From NCBI GenBank assembly GCA_905215625.1, contig CAJMQQ010000002.1, positions 1 through 64,000 on the forward strand: DNA of 64,000 nucleotides, in the 5' to 3' direction. A program made the translations under genes and the position numbers. Origin of the DNA: an uncultured bacterium (GTDB lineage: Bacteria; Bacillota; Clostridia; Lachnospirales; Lachnospiraceae). The notes under the pieces were generated by a model that was not told the origin of the DNA, searched no databases, and saw only the letters and a list, made by a program, of their open reading frames with translations. Positions within the stretch are counted from its first letter, which is position 1. The number at the start of each line of letters is the position of its first letter. Positions 8,641-17,602 of this stretch are shown piece after piece.

Positions 8641-9774
8641 TCATCCAATCTTGCCGAAATTTTCTTTATTAATATCAAAATCCACCTTCAGCTTTACTGT
8701 AAATACCGTTCCGTTTAAATCACTGGTCACATGAATGTCTCCGCCATGCATATCTACGATATTTTTTGCAATCGCCAGTCCCAGTCCCGTACCGCCGGTT
8801 GCAGCAGATCGGGAATGTTCAACCCGGTAAAACTTATTAAACAGAAGGGGCAGATCTTTTTCTGGTATTACATATCCAAAGTTTGTAACCGAAACCGTCA
8901 CAATCTCGTCATCTGCTTCTACGTCTACCAGAATCCGTTTACCGTCTGCTCCATATTTAATGGCATTGTTGATTAAGTTATCAAACAGTCTGGCCAGCAG
9001 ATTACCGTCTGCAGTAATTACCTTTGCCGGCACATTGCTGCGAAGTTCATAGACCAGATTTTTTTCCATAAAGCTGGGATAAAACTCTTCCAGAAGCTGG
9101 CTTAACAGCTTGATAATATCCACCTGGCCTACCTTCATGGAAATCTTGCCGCAGTTCAGCTTAGTAAATCCAAACAGTTCTTCAATCAGCTTTTCCAGCC
9201 GCTTTGCCTTGGTATAGGCAATGTCGATATACTTTTTTTCCATCTCAGGAGGCAGGGAATTTCCCACCGACAAAAGTTCCAGATAGCCGATAATCGACGT
9301 CAGCGGAGTACGCAGGTCGTGAGCCACATTGGTAATCAGCTCATTTTTTGTACGCTCTGATTCCCGCTCTTTGTCCATCAGATTGCGGATGTCCTGAGCC
9401 AGCTGATTCAGACTTGCCGCCATACTGGAAAACTCATCATCTCCTATGACCTCTACTTCTGTATTTAAGTTTCCTTCTGAAATGCTCTGCATCGCCTCAT
9501 AAAGTTTCCTTATGTAATCCAGGGATCGCTTCTGCAGGATCAGGAAAAGTATCGAAAAGACTGTGATTCCCAAAAGGACATAGCACAGCACTCCAATTGT
9601 GCCGGACTCCATCGCTCCCACAAACCGGCCGCCTCTTCCTCTTTCCCGCAGATAATCCATCACCATAGAAACATTGGTAACCAGGAATATCTCAACCAGG
9701 CAGGTAACTGCGGCGCTGTAGAAAATATTGGCTAATACTCTGGCGTAAAAGCGCCCGCTCATATCATTTTTCAA
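8641..9774 (-). CDS. membrane sensor histidine kinase
   Basis: A 377-residue kinase with two N-terminal helices flanking a short extracellular loop (about 35 residues), a HAMP linker, the phosphoacceptor box NVAHDLRTPLTSIIGY, the N box NLINNAIKYG and the G box GGTGLGLAIAKNIVDMHGG. The overall layout is VanS-like. The very small loop suggests sensing within or at the membrane, as in antibiotic- or peptide-sensing kinases. A TTG start at 9774 has AGGA seven bases upstream; the first ATG (9762) has no site, so the TTG is preferred. It overlaps the response regulator gene by 11 bases and phosphorylates it by inference. Confidence 0.92.
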   Translation of the reverse strand: MKNDMSGRFYARVLANIFYSAAVTCLVEIFLVTNVSMVMDYLRERGRGGRFVGAMESGTIGVLCYVLLGITVFSILFLILQKRSLDYIRKLYEAMQSISEGNLNTEVEVIGDDEFSSMAASLNQLAQDIRNLMDKERESERTKNELITNVAHDLRTPLTSIIGYLELLSVGNSLPPEMEKKYIDIAYTKAKRLEKLIEELFGFTKLNCGKISMKVGQVDIIKLLSQLLEEFYPSFMEKNLVYELRSNVPAKVITADGNLLARLFDNLINNAIKYGADGKRILVDVEADDEIVTVSVTNFGYVIPEKDLPLLFNKFYRVEHSRSAATGGTGLGLAIAKNIVDMHGGDIHVTSDLNGTVFTVKLKVDFDINKENFGKIG

Positions 9775-10474
9775 TCTTGTATCCTACTCCCCATACGGTT
9801 GTGATAATCTTGTTTTGTCTGGTGTCTTCCTTCATCTTTCCTCTCAGTCTCCGGATATGTACCATGACGGTATTGTTGGCTTCATAAACCTTCTCATTCC
9901 AGACCTTTTCGAAAATCTCGTCGGTGCTGAATACATGGCCCGGATTTGATGCCAGCAGATATAAAATGTCAAATTCAATGGGCGTCAGCTTAATCTCTTC
10001 CCCATAAACCGAGACTTTATGGTTATCTTTGTTAATCGTAAGTCCCCGTACTACAATCTCATTTTTCCCAGTCTTTTCTGCGTGGACTGCGCTGCTGGGG
10101 TTTAACTGGGTATATCGTCTCAACTGGGACTTTACCCTGGCCGTCAGCTCCAATGGGTTAAACGGCTTGGTCACATAGTCGTCTGCACCGGTTCCCAGTC
10201 CTAAAATCTTATCCAAATCCGTAGACTTGGCGCTGAGCATAATAATCGGGATATTGTTGGTTTCCCGAATCTTTTTGCACATCTCCAAACCATCCATGCC
10301 AGGCATCATAATATCCAGCAGCACCAGATGGATCTCTTCCTGTTCCAAAATCTCCAGTCCCGCCATGGCGTTGTTCGCCTTATATACTTTATACCCATCG
10401 CTTACCAGGTAAATCTCAATCAGATCCGCAATCTCTTTTTCATCATCTACAACCAGGATATTGGTATCCGCCAT
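9764..10474 (-). CDS. OmpR/PhoB-family response regulator
   Basis: A 236-residue two-domain regulator. The receiver domain shows the acidic pair VDDEKE, the phosphoacceptor in LLDIMMPGMDG (around residue 54), the conserved MLSAK and the TKPF lysine. The C-terminal winged helix ends with VWGVGYKIEK, typical of OmpR/PhoB members such as VanR. It heads an operon with its kinase, an exported protein and an ABC exporter, so it probably controls that operon. The promoter carries direct repeats in place of a normal -35 (10530-10573), consistent with self-activation. No vanHAX-type genes follow, so glycopeptide resistance is not implied. Confidence 0.93.
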   Translation of the reverse strand: MADTNILVVDDEKEIADLIEIYLVSDGYKVYKANNAMAGLEILEQEEIHLVLLDIMMPGMDGLEMCKKIRETNNIPIIMLSAKSTDLDKILGLGTGADDYVTKPFNPLELTARVKSQLRRYTQLNPSSAVHAEKTGKNEIVVRGLTINKDNHKVSVYGEEIKLTPIEFDILYLLASNPGHVFSTDEIFEKVWNEKVYEANNTVMVHIRRLRGKMKEDTRQNKIITTVWGVGYKIEK

Positions 10475-10496
10475 TTGTCTTCCTCCTCATTCGTCG

Positions 10497-10514
10497 TGCC
10501 GGATAAAGCCGGCA
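10497..10514 (-). promoter_or_regulatory. 5' UTR hairpin before the response regulator gene
   Basis: The perfect inverted repeat TGCCGG-(6)-CCGGCA sits between the predicted transcription start and the ribosome-binding site. It may stabilise the transcript or tune translation; no known riboswitch fold is apparent. Confidence 0.4.
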
Positions 10515-10529
10515 GGTATACTTGTTTCT

Positions 10530-10573
10530 ATCTTACCATAAATACAACGACTTTGCTTTACATTTCTCTTACA
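10530..10573 (-). promoter_or_regulatory. response-regulator promoter with tandem 11-bp boxes
   Basis: On the minus strand a TAAGAT -10 lies at 10530-10535. The expected -35 position has no TTGACA-like hexamer. Instead two tandem 11-base repeats, TGTAAGAGAAA and TGTAAAGCAAA (10552-10573, 8 of 11 identical), cover it. PhoB/VanR-type regulators bind such 11-base direct repeats overlapping the -35. Confidence 0.5.
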
Positions 10574-10615
10574 AAATATGCGGATTTTTCCAAATAATGA
10601 ACCTGGCAAAAGAAA

Positions 10616-10643
10616 ACGCCAGACCTGCTGACAAGTCTGACGT
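10616..10643 (-). terminator. terminator of clpB
   Basis: A 9-base stem (ACGTCAGAC/GTCTGGCGT, continuous on the minus strand with one G-U pair) is followed by TTTCTTTT. It separates clpB from the response regulator gene. Confidence 0.75.
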
Positions 10644-10664
10644 CTTTTTGCACTTCATATAGGT

Positions 10665-13256
10665 TTATTCTGCGTAAGCAATCAGTTTGCTTCCGTCATC
10701 TGATACATCAATGACAATGGTATTTCCGGCTCTTACCCCGTCGCTTAAGATTAGTTTTGCCGCCAGAGTTTCCACGTGTTTCTGAAGATATCTCTTTAAC
10801 GGACGTGCGCCGTATACTGGGTCGTAGCCTCTGTCGCTGACAAAGGTCTTGGCCTGTTCAGTCAGTTCTACCTTCAATTCCTTGTCTGCCAGACGCTTAT
10901 TGACGTCTGCAATCAGCAGGTCTACAATACCGCTGATGTTGTCTCTGGTAAGCGGCTTAAACAGAATGGTTTCGTCCAGACGGTTTAAAAATTCCGGTCT
11001 GAAATGGGCGCGCAGATCATTCATTACCAATTCTTCGGCTTCCGGACGGATGCTGCCGTCTTCCCCGATTCCTTCCAGCAGATACTGGGAACCGATGTTG
11101 GAAGTCATAATTAAAATGGTATTTTTAAAGTCTACGGTCTTTCCCATAGAATCGGTAATCCGTCCGTCATCCAGAACCTGCAAAAGCACGTTAAATACGT
11201 CTGGATGAGCTTTTTCTACCTCATCAAACAGGACAACGGAATACGGTTTTCTTCTGACTGCTTCTGTCAGCTGTCCGCCTTCCTCGTAGCCCACATATCC
11301 TGGAGGCGCTCCGATTAAACGGGCTACGGAATGTTTCTCCATGTATTCGCTCATATCGATACGGACCATGTTGTTCTCATCATCAAACAGTGCTTCCGCC
11401 AAAGCCTTGGCAAGTTCCGTTTTACCAACACCGGTAGGACCTAAAAACAGGAACGATCCAATTGGTTTGGTTGGGTCTTTAATTCCCGCCTTGGAACGGA
11501 TAATGGCTTCTGTCACCTTTTCCACGCCTTCGTCCTGTCCGATCACTCTCTTGTGAAGGACTTCATCTAAATGCAGCGTCTTGCTTCTCTCGCTTTCCGT
11601 CAGCTTGGCTACCGGAATACCCGTCCATCTGGAAATAATTCTGGCGATTTCATCCTCAGAAACGCTTTCGTGTACCAGGCTTAAATCCTGATTGCGGACT
11701 TTTTCTTCCTCTGCCTCCAGCTCTTTCTGAAGCTGAGGCAGCTTGCCATACTGCAGTTCTGCTGCTTTATTTAAATCATATTTCTGCTGTGCGTCCTGGA
11801 TCTGACGGTTGACTGCCTCGATTTCCTCTCTCAGAGAAGACAGGCGATCAACGCTGGCTTTTTCATTTTCCCACTGAGCCTTTTTTGCAGCAAATTCGTC
11901 ATGCAGTTCTGCCAGTTCTTTCTGCAAATCTGCCAGACGATCCTGGCTCAACCGATCCGTTTCTTTCTTTAAGGCCGCCTCTTCAATCTCCATCTGCATG
12001 GTCTTTCTGGACAATTCATCCAGCTCTGCAGGCATGGAATCCATCTCTGTTTTGATCAGAGCGCAGGCCTCGTCTACCAGGTCAATGGCCTTATCCGGCA
12101 GGAACCGGTCGCTGATATAACGGTTGGAAAGAACAGCCGCGGAAACCAGGGCAGAGTCATTAATCTTAACGCCATGGAATACCTCATAACGCTCTTTTAA
12201 TCCTCTCAGGATGGAAATTGTATCTTCCACTGTCGGTTCATCTACCGTAACCGGCTGGAACCGCCGCTCCAATGCTGCGTCTTTTTCAATATATTTGCGG
12301 TACTCGTCTAAGGTCGTCGCGCCGATACAGTGAAGCTCGCCTCTTGCTAACATTGGCTTTAGCATATTGCCGGCATCCATGGATCCTTCTGTCTTTCCGG
12401 CGCCTACAATGGTATGCAGCTCGTCAATAAACAGAATAATCTGACCTTCGCTCTTTTTTACTTCTTCCAGAACTGCTTTTAACCGTTCTTCAAACTCGCC
12501 GCGGTATTTGGCTCCGGCTACCAGCGCGCCCATATCCAGAGCGAACAGCTTCTTATTTTTCAGGCCTTCCGGCACATCGCCTCTGACAATTCGCTGAGCA
12601 AGTCCTTCTACAACCGCTGTCTTACCAACGCCTGGTTCACCGATTAGCACCGGATTATTCTTGGTTTTCCTGGACAGAATCCGGACTACATTACGAATCT
12701 CGCTGTCTCGGCCAATAACCGGATCTAACTTCTGGTCTCTCGCCCGCTCTACCAGGTCATAACCATATTTACTCAGGGTGTCATACGTTGCCTCCGGGTT
12801 GTCGCTGACTACCCGCTGGTTTCCCCTGACCGTAGAAAGGACCTGGAGAAACCGCTCTTTGGTTATATTGTAAAGCCGGAATAATTCTTTCATGGCATGA
12901 TCCGGCTGTTTCATCATTGCCAGGAATAAATGTTCTACGGACACATACTCGTCGCCCATAGCTTTTGCCTCGTCCTCTGCATTGACCAGGACTTTATTCA
13001 AATCATTGCTGACATAGAGCTGTCCGCCTCCACTAACTTTCGGAAGCTTTTCCACTGCTTTTCTCGCTTCGTCCCTAATCAGCTCCGGCTGAATCTCCAT
13101 CTTTGTCATCAGCTTTAAAATCAGACTGTCTTCCAGCTCCAACAGACTTACAAACAGGTGTTCCTGTTCAATCTGCTGATTTCCATACTCATAAGCTAGT
13201 TTCTCACATCCCTGAACTGCCGCCAGGGATTTCTGGGTAAATTTATTGATATTCAT
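10665..13256 (-). CDS. clpB: ClpB disaggregase
   Basis: An 863-residue Hsp100 ATPase that pulls proteins out of aggregates together with DnaK. It has the N-terminal double Clp repeat, a first AAA+ domain with GEPGVGKT, a long middle coiled coil rich in Glu/Lys/Gln (roughly residues 400-525), and a second AAA+ domain with GPTGVGKTE and [12 protein letters not shown]. The ATG at 13256 has AAAGGAGGAG just upstream; the longer open frame would run through the promoter and CIRCE and is rejected. Length matches the family. Expression should be HrcA-controlled through the CIRCE at 13325-13351. Confidence 0.97.
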   Translation of the reverse strand: MNINKFTQKSLAAVQGCEKLAYEYGNQQIEQEHLFVSLLELEDSLILKLMTKMEIQPELIRDEARKAVEKLPKVSGGGQLYVSNDLNKVLVNAEDEAKAMGDEYVSVEHLFLAMMKQPDHAMKELFRLYNITKERFLQVLSTVRGNQRVVSDNPEATYDTLSKYGYDLVERARDQKLDPVIGRDSEIRNVVRILSRKTKNNPVLIGEPGVGKTAVVEGLAQRIVRGDVPEGLKNKKLFALDMGALVAGAKYRGEFEERLKAVLEEVKKSEGQIILFIDELHTIVGAGKTEGSMDAGNMLKPMLARGELHCIGATTLDEYRKYIEKDAALERRFQPVTVDEPTVEDTISILRGLKERYEVFHGVKINDSALVSAAVLSNRYISDRFLPDKAIDLVDEACALIKTEMDSMPAELDELSRKTMQMEIEEAALKKETDRLSQDRLADLQKELAELHDEFAAKKAQWENEKASVDRLSSLREEIEAVNRQIQDAQQKYDLNKAAELQYGKLPQLQKELEAEEEKVRNQDLSLVHESVSEDEIARIISRWTGIPVAKLTESERSKTLHLDEVLHKRVIGQDEGVEKVTEAIIRSKAGIKDPTKPIGSFLFLGPTGVGKTELAKALAEALFDDENNMVRIDMSEYMEKHSVARLIGAPPGYVGYEEGGQLTEAVRRKPYSVVLFDEVEKAHPDVFNVLLQVLDDGRITDSMGKTVDFKNTILIMTSNIGSQYLLEGIGEDGSIRPEAEELVMNDLRAHFRPEFLNRLDETILFKPLTRDNISGIVDLLIADVNKRLADKELKVELTEQAKTFVSDRGYDPVYGARPLKRYLQKHVETLAAKLILSDGVRAGNTIVIDVSDDGSKLIAYAE

Positions 13257-13308
13257 ACTGCTCCTCCTTTCGGAACATGAACTCAGTGTCTTTTTTTGTT
13301 CTATGCGT

Positions 13309-13337
13309 AATATAACACTTATTATTAGCACTGTCAA
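13309..13337 (-). promoter_or_regulatory. clpB sigma-A promoter
   Basis: A perfect TTGACA, a 17-base spacer and TATATT. The -35 lies inside the CIRCE element, so HrcA binding would block RNA polymerase. Confidence 0.88.
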
Positions 13338-13351
13338 GAGGTGAGTGCTAA
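13325..13351 (-). promoter_or_regulatory. CIRCE operator (HrcA site)
   Basis: TTAGCACTG, nine bases, then GAGTGCTAA: the 9-9-9 CIRCE inverted repeat with a single deviation from the consensus in one arm. HrcA represses heat-shock genes through this element. Confidence 0.93.
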
Positions 13352-13367
13352 TTTTTTTTTAAAAGAA

Positions 13368-13388
13368 TGACGCCCATCTGCGGCGTCA
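13368..13388 (-). terminator. terminator of the membrane HTH regulator
   Basis: TGACGCC/GGCGTCA stem with a 7-base loop, followed on the minus strand by TTCTTTT. The stem includes the stop codon of the regulator gene. Confidence 0.65.
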
Positions 13389-13910
13389 CCTTTTTTTCCT
13401 GAACATCTTCCACAAGCTTGCAATAAAAATTGCGCTGCCTATGCAAATGATTGTAATTGGAACTTTTCTTGATATTTTTGCTGCCAAAAAGATAGAGGTC
13501 GGGCCGTCTGCACCGCCAATAATGGAAATTGCAGGAGAGCAGAGATAGTGTATCCCTGTAACTATGAGTATTGCTGCAATTACTGCAAAAATCATCCCTG
13601 TAATCATCCTCCTGCGGGTCATCTGTGCCTGATATTTTGCAATATCAAATGTCATATTCACAATCTCGCTGACTTGCTGCGGCTCGACGGAATGCGGTTC
13701 CTGCCGCTTACACTGGATGAGTTCAGCAACTGTAATATCCAGCGCACCGGCCAGAGCTTCCAGATTGGTAATATCCGGAATCCCCATTCCCCGCTCCCAC
13801 TTGCTGATGGCCTTATCCGTCACATGGATTTTTTCAGCAAGCTGCTTCTGGGTCATATTTTTTTCTTTTCTCAGCATTACCAGAAAGGAACCAAGTTGTT
13901 TTGCATCCAA
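13386..13910 (-). CDS. XRE-family regulator with membrane tail carrying a decarboxylase-beta-like motif
   Basis: A 174-residue protein. The first 65 residues form an XRE helix-turn-helix (MTQKQLAEKIHVTDKAISKWERG). Two hydrophobic helices follow (about 100-118 and 150-167), separated by SPAISIIGGADGPTSIFLA. That GGADGPT-type segment is otherwise a signature of the beta subunit of sodium-translocating decarboxylases (OadB/GcdB), where it lines the ion path. The start is TTG, with GGAGGT eight bases upstream. Target genes are unknown; the role of the motif in a regulator is unexplained, perhaps sensing ions or membrane state. Confidence 0.8.
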   Translation of the reverse strand: MDAKQLGSFLVMLRKEKNMTQKQLAEKIHVTDKAISKWERGMGIPDITNLEALAGALDITVAELIQCKRQEPHSVEPQQVSEIVNMTFDIAKYQAQMTRRRMITGMIFAVIAAILIVTGIHYLCSPAISIIGGADGPTSIFLAAKISRKVPITIICIGSAIFIASLWKMFRKKR

Positions 13911-13935
13911 TTTTCAGTACCTCCTTTTGCCATTG

Positions 13936-13963
13936 ATTATAGCAAAACCAGTAAATTCTTCAA
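13936..13963 (-). promoter_or_regulatory. promoter of the membrane HTH regulator
   Basis: TTGAAG, 16 bases, consensus TATAAT on the minus strand, 25 bases before the TTG start. The -35 abuts the stop of the acetyltransferase gene. Confidence 0.65.
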
Positions 13964-14536
13964 TCAACTTGTGGTTTCTATAGCCGGATGCCGCTCTACG
14001 AATCGTTTACCAGGGTCTGTCTCCTGCTGAATTCCGGAATCTGTCCCTAGTTTCTCAAACCCAATTCTGGCGCTTCCATTTGCCGCATAGATAATTCCCC
14101 GTCTGCTGAATCCATGCTTTTCAATGAGATGCTGCATGATTTTGTTGTCCTTATGGGTGTCGATCCTCAGGTGCTGAATCCTCTGTTCGCAGAACCTAAT
14201 CACCGCTTCAAATACACCCCTGACCGTGCCATTTCCTGCCACGCGGTGAATGGTTCCGTATTCGCTTTCTGACAGCCACTGGCCATCTTCTATTTTGGCA
14301 TAGGTGGGGTCCGGCCCTATAGTCAAGGCAAATACGCCGCAAATCCCTTTGCTGGTTTCTGCCACATAAAATTGTCTGTTTTCTATGTCCTTCCTAATCT
14401 GACTTTCCAGGGGAAATTTATTTCCCCATTGGGAAGGATTGCCCATCTCAGCCATAAATTTTCTGGCATACTGGTAAATCAAGTTTATTTCCGGCAGATC
14501 TTTCCAATCTGCTGTCCGGATGGATAACTCGCCCAT
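13964..14536 (-). CDS. GNAT-family N-acetyltransferase
   Basis: A 190-residue acetyltransferase of the GNAT fold, which moves an acetyl group from acetyl-CoA to an amine. It starts with the usual LSIRTADWKDLPEINLIY strand-helix and contains YVAETSKGICGVFAL in the core and a C-terminal HGFSRRGIIY segment. The glycine-rich acetyl-CoA loop is less canonical than in most family members. GGGAGAG precedes the ATG. It follows the MATE and histidine phosphatase genes closely and is probably the third gene of that operon. Substrate unknown. Confidence 0.78.
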   Translation of the reverse strand: MGELSIRTADWKDLPEINLIYQYARKFMAEMGNPSQWGNKFPLESQIRKDIENRQFYVAETSKGICGVFALTIGPDPTYAKIEDGQWLSESEYGTIHRVAGNGTVRGVFEAVIRFCEQRIQHLRIDTHKDNKIMQHLIEKHGFSRRGIIYAANGSARIGFEKLGTDSGIQQETDPGKRFVERHPAIETTS

Positions 14537-14565
14537 GAATTTCTCTCCCTATTTCCTCTGACTTT

Positions 14566-15135
14566 CTATTTTTGCCTTACCACTTCTTTCAAAGAAAAAA
14601 TCCCCTGTTCATATTCATAGATAAAAATCGTACAGTTACCAAATCCCTTTTTTAATTCCTCTGTCGGGTCCTGGATTCCTCTTAAAAAATTAAAGCAGGC
14701 CGCTCCATGGGATACTGCCAGTACACTTTCGTGGCCTTCCCTTTCCATAATGTCGTGTAAAACAGTCAGCATCCGATCCCTGACCGCATCTGAAGAGTCT
14801 CCGCCAAACTGCTGGTAATAGGTAATGCTTTTTTCCGGATCTTTGCAGCTAAGTCTTTCGCTCTCTCCCTCCAGCTGTCCGTAAAACATTTCCTTTAACC
14901 CTTTTAAGCGGGTATAGGGCATATCTGTTATCAACTCCAATGTATCAGAACACCGCTCACTGGTTGAGCAGTAGGCATGATCAAATGTAATTCCATGCGT
15001 ACGGAAATATTCCCCCGCGGCTTTTGCCTGGCGTTTTCCCAGCTCTGTCAGCGGAGAATCGCACCAGCCCTGAATCCTGTGCTGTTCATTAAACATGGTT
15101 TGTCCATGTCGCATTAAATACAATCTCTTTATCAT
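14566..15135 (-). CDS. histidine phosphatase family protein (phosphoglycerate-mutase-like)
   Basis: A 189-residue enzyme with the LMRHGQT motif holding the phosphoryl-accepting histidine (residue 9), a second arginine in STSERCSDT and the SHGAACF histidine near residue 145. Most members of this branch are phosphatases for small sugar phosphates or cobalamin precursors rather than mutases. The start directly follows the stop of the MATE gene, so translation is coupled. Physiological substrate cannot be told from sequence. Confidence 0.87.
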   Translation of the reverse strand: MIKRLYLMRHGQTMFNEQHRIQGWCDSPLTELGKRQAKAAGEYFRTHGITFDHAYCSTSERCSDTLELITDMPYTRLKGLKEMFYGQLEGESERLSCKDPEKSITYYQQFGGDSSDAVRDRMLTVLHDIMEREGHESVLAVSHGAACFNFLRGIQDPTEELKKGFGNCTIFIYEYEQGIFSLKEVVRQK

Positions 15136-16461
15136 TTATTCCAGACTCCTTATCTTTCTTTTTCCAAAGCTGGCAAAACGGAATCCAAACAAAAGTGCCC
15201 GGAATCCCCAGTCCACAAACATTCCATACCAGACTCCCATAATTCCCAGATTCATGCCTTTTACAAACCAATATGCCAATCCTACGCGGAAAATCCACAT
15301 AGAAGCCACTGACACCAGCATGGTATATTTGGCGTCCATACTGGCCCGCAGGGCATTGGGAAGAGCGAAGGCAAATGGCCAGATAATCATAGCGCAGGCA
15401 TGGGCCGTCATCATTTTCCTCGCCTCTTCTGCTGCTAACGGCGACAGATGATACATACTGATAATCTGATGATCGCCTAAAACCATAATGGTACAGATTA
15501 CAAGCAGACAGATGTAGTTCATTTTAATCAAAAGCTTCGTATACCCTTTTGCCTGTCCGGTCTCACCGGCTCCTACGCACTGTCCTACAATGGTAATCAT
15601 TCCCAGTCCAATCGCTGTTCCCGGAAGATACTGCAGCGTTACTACGTTGGAAGCCACTGCATAGCTAGCCAGAGCCGTTGTCCCCAGAGAAGAGACCAGA
15701 CTTTGCAGCGTCAGCTTTCCCACCTGGAAAATGCTGTTTTCCAGACCATTGGGGATTCCCACAGATAGAATATTTCCAATCATACGGCGGTTTGGCCGTA
15801 AATCCCGGATCGACTGAAGGTGGATGGGATTCTCCGGCTTGCGGATCAGCACTAGCATAATCGCTGCTGCCGTCATACGAGAAACCAAGGTAGGGTATGC
15901 CACGCCTTCTACTCCCATATGAAGCACAAAAATACAAAGCGCATTTCCCACTACATTAATCACGTTCATAATAATAGAAACCTTCATGGATACCTTTGAA
16001 TTGCCCATAGAACGATATAAGGCAGCGCAGGAATTATACAATGCTAAAAACGGATATGATGCTGCAGTAATTGCAAAATATACTGCTGCATTTTTCATCA
16101 CTTCTTCTTCCACTTTGCCAAATACCATTCCCAGCAGATGCCGGTTGGTAATCAGTGCAAATGCCATCAAGCCTACCGATGCTATCGTAGTGACGGAAAT
16201 CAGCTGGGCTGCTGCCTTACAAGCCTTGTCCATATCTTTTCTGCCTACAAACTGGGCAGACACAACAGCTCCGCCTGTCGCCAGGGCGGCCAGCATCTGA
16301 ATAATCAGCATATTAATCGAATCTACCAGGGAAACTCCGGAAACTGCTGCTTCCCCAACTGCCGCTACCATGACTACGTCTACCATTCCTACCAACACAG
16401 CCAGTATTTGCTCCACAATCAGCGGTGCCAGCAGTCTGACCAAATCTTTTTTTGTAAACAT
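15136..16461 (-). CDS. MATE-family efflux transporter
   Basis: A 441-residue polytopic protein with about 12 membrane helices in two homologous halves, as in NorM/DinF-like cation-coupled multidrug exporters. The N-terminal IVEQILAVLVGMVDVVMVAAVG and a central GIPNGLENSIFQVG repeat are MATE-like. It heads an operon with a histidine phosphatase and an acetyltransferase. One of three MATE proteins in the window. Substrate unknown. Confidence 0.92.
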   Translation of the reverse strand: MFTKKDLVRLLAPLIVEQILAVLVGMVDVVMVAAVGEAAVSGVSLVDSINMLIIQMLAALATGGAVVSAQFVGRKDMDKACKAAAQLISVTTIASVGLMAFALITNRHLLGMVFGKVEEEVMKNAAVYFAITAASYPFLALYNSCAALYRSMGNSKVSMKVSIIMNVINVVGNALCIFVLHMGVEGVAYPTLVSRMTAAAIMLVLIRKPENPIHLQSIRDLRPNRRMIGNILSVGIPNGLENSIFQVGKLTLQSLVSSLGTTALASYAVASNVVTLQYLPGTAIGLGMITIVGQCVGAGETGQAKGYTKLLIKMNYICLLVICTIMVLGDHQIISMYHLSPLAAEEARKMMTAHACAMIIWPFAFALPNALRASMDAKYTMLVSVASMWIFRVGLAYWFVKGMNLGIMGVWYGMFVDWGFRALLFGFRFASFGKRKIRSLE

Positions 16462-16541
16462 TGTTTTTCTATACTCCTATCCTATGCTCCTATCACATTT
16501 TCGCTCTGAACCAGCTTTTCCGGATGCCTGGTATCATAAAA

Positions 16542-16575
16542 TGAGGCCGCACGGAACTTCTCCGCTGCAGCCTCA
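16542..16575 (-). terminator. terminator of the lipoprotein gene
   Basis: TGAGGC...GCCTCA outer stem with a second partial inner stem (CGGAG/ CCG side), followed on the minus strand by ATTTTATG. Moderately strong. Confidence 0.5.
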
Positions 16576-16604
16576 CATTGAGCTTATCTTATCCTGATAT
16601 GAAT

Positions 16605-17450
16605 TTATTCCATTCCAACCGCTTTGATCTGATGTCCGCCTAAGCTTCCCTCGTAAATAATGGTAACTTCATCTCCTTCGCTGGTCATGGAGAAATCTGC
16701 TCCTGCTTCTACAAAGTTAAAAATATTGCCGTCTGGAGTCTCCAGATCCAGAGTACCTTCTCCAAGAGAAATTGCCACACCCGTCAGAGTATTCAGCTTT
16801 GCCTCATCGCTGTCATACATATCTGCAGTTACTACTTTTACTGCCAGACCAGGATACTCTTCATCGCCTACATCGCCTAAGTAAGTAAGCTGAATCTCGT
16901 CTCCCACTACGATTCCCTTTGTTCCAGTAACCATCTGGGCAATCTCTGTAGAGAATGTATAAGACTGATCGTCTGTGCTGTCCTTTACAGTAATGGTGCT
17001 GTCTCCCATGTTTTCTACTACGCCGATAATCACAGCATCCCCTTCATAGTCTTCTTCTGCAGCAGAATAATTCACATCGACTTCGATTGCTTCCTGCTTC
17101 TCAGCCGCCTCGTCTACATAGAAATGAACGGAAACTTCATCTCCTTCTCCCAGTGGGAAGTCACTATTTACAACTGCATTGGAAATATCAAAAGATACCT
17201 CTTCTTCCTCGATAGACTTCATTGTCAGTGTCTTATCATCTGCGGAAACAATGGTGCCGTCCAGATAATCTTCTTCTCTCTCTGCTTCTGTTGTAGTTTC
17301 TTCTGCTGTGGTCTCAGCCGCTTTTGTAGTTGCTGCTTCTGTAGCTTTCTCTGTTGCAGCAGTCTCCTTCTCTCCGGAAGAACACGCAGTTACGCCCATC
17401 GCCATTGCAAGAACCATTGCTATTGCTAATACATATTTTCTTTTCTTCAT
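16605..17450 (-). CDS. lipoprotein with three repeated beta domains (unknown function)
   Basis: A 281-residue exported lipoprotein: signal peptide with lipobox GVTAC (lipidated Cys near residue 23), then a Thr/Ala/Glu low-complexity linker to about residue 60. The rest consists of three similar blocks (roughly 63-125, 135-200 and 220-281). Each starts with a strand pattern like GTIVSADDKTLTM, GVVENMGDSTITV or GVAISLGEGTLDL and ends in a GDEV-hydrophobic-Tyr element. This points to small beta-barrel units of the DUF5666 kind. The domain repeat is my reading of the sequence; no ligand or partner is evident. AGGAG precedes the ATG and a TACAAT -10 lies upstream. Confidence 0.7.
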   Translation of the reverse strand: MKKRKYVLAIAMVLAMAMGVTACSSGEKETAATEKATEAATTKAAETTAEETTTEAEREEDYLDGTIVSADDKTLTMKSIEEEEVSFDISNAVVNSDFPLGEGDEVSVHFYVDEAAEKQEAIEVDVNYSAAEEDYEGDAVIIGVVENMGDSTITVKDSTDDQSYTFSTEIAQMVTGTKGIVVGDEIQLTYLGDVGDEEYPGLAVKVVTADMYDSDEAKLNTLTGVAISLGEGTLDLETPDGNIFNFVEAGADFSMTSEGDEVTIIYEGSLGGHQIKAVGME

Positions 17451-17602
17451 ACCATTTTTCTCCTCATCTATTTATTCGTCTGATTGTTCTTTTGTTGATA
17501 TGGCTTATTGTACTACATTCCCTTCCCGAATACCATATCTATTTCATTAATAAATACGAGGGGAAATCTTAATTTTTTTATAATACTTCCAGGTTTCCCT
17601 GC

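Noticed and set aside
8641..10474. VanRS glycopeptide-resistance regulators
   Set aside because: The kinase and regulator resemble VanS/VanR in layout, but no vanH, ligase or vanX genes follow; the operon carries ABC genes.
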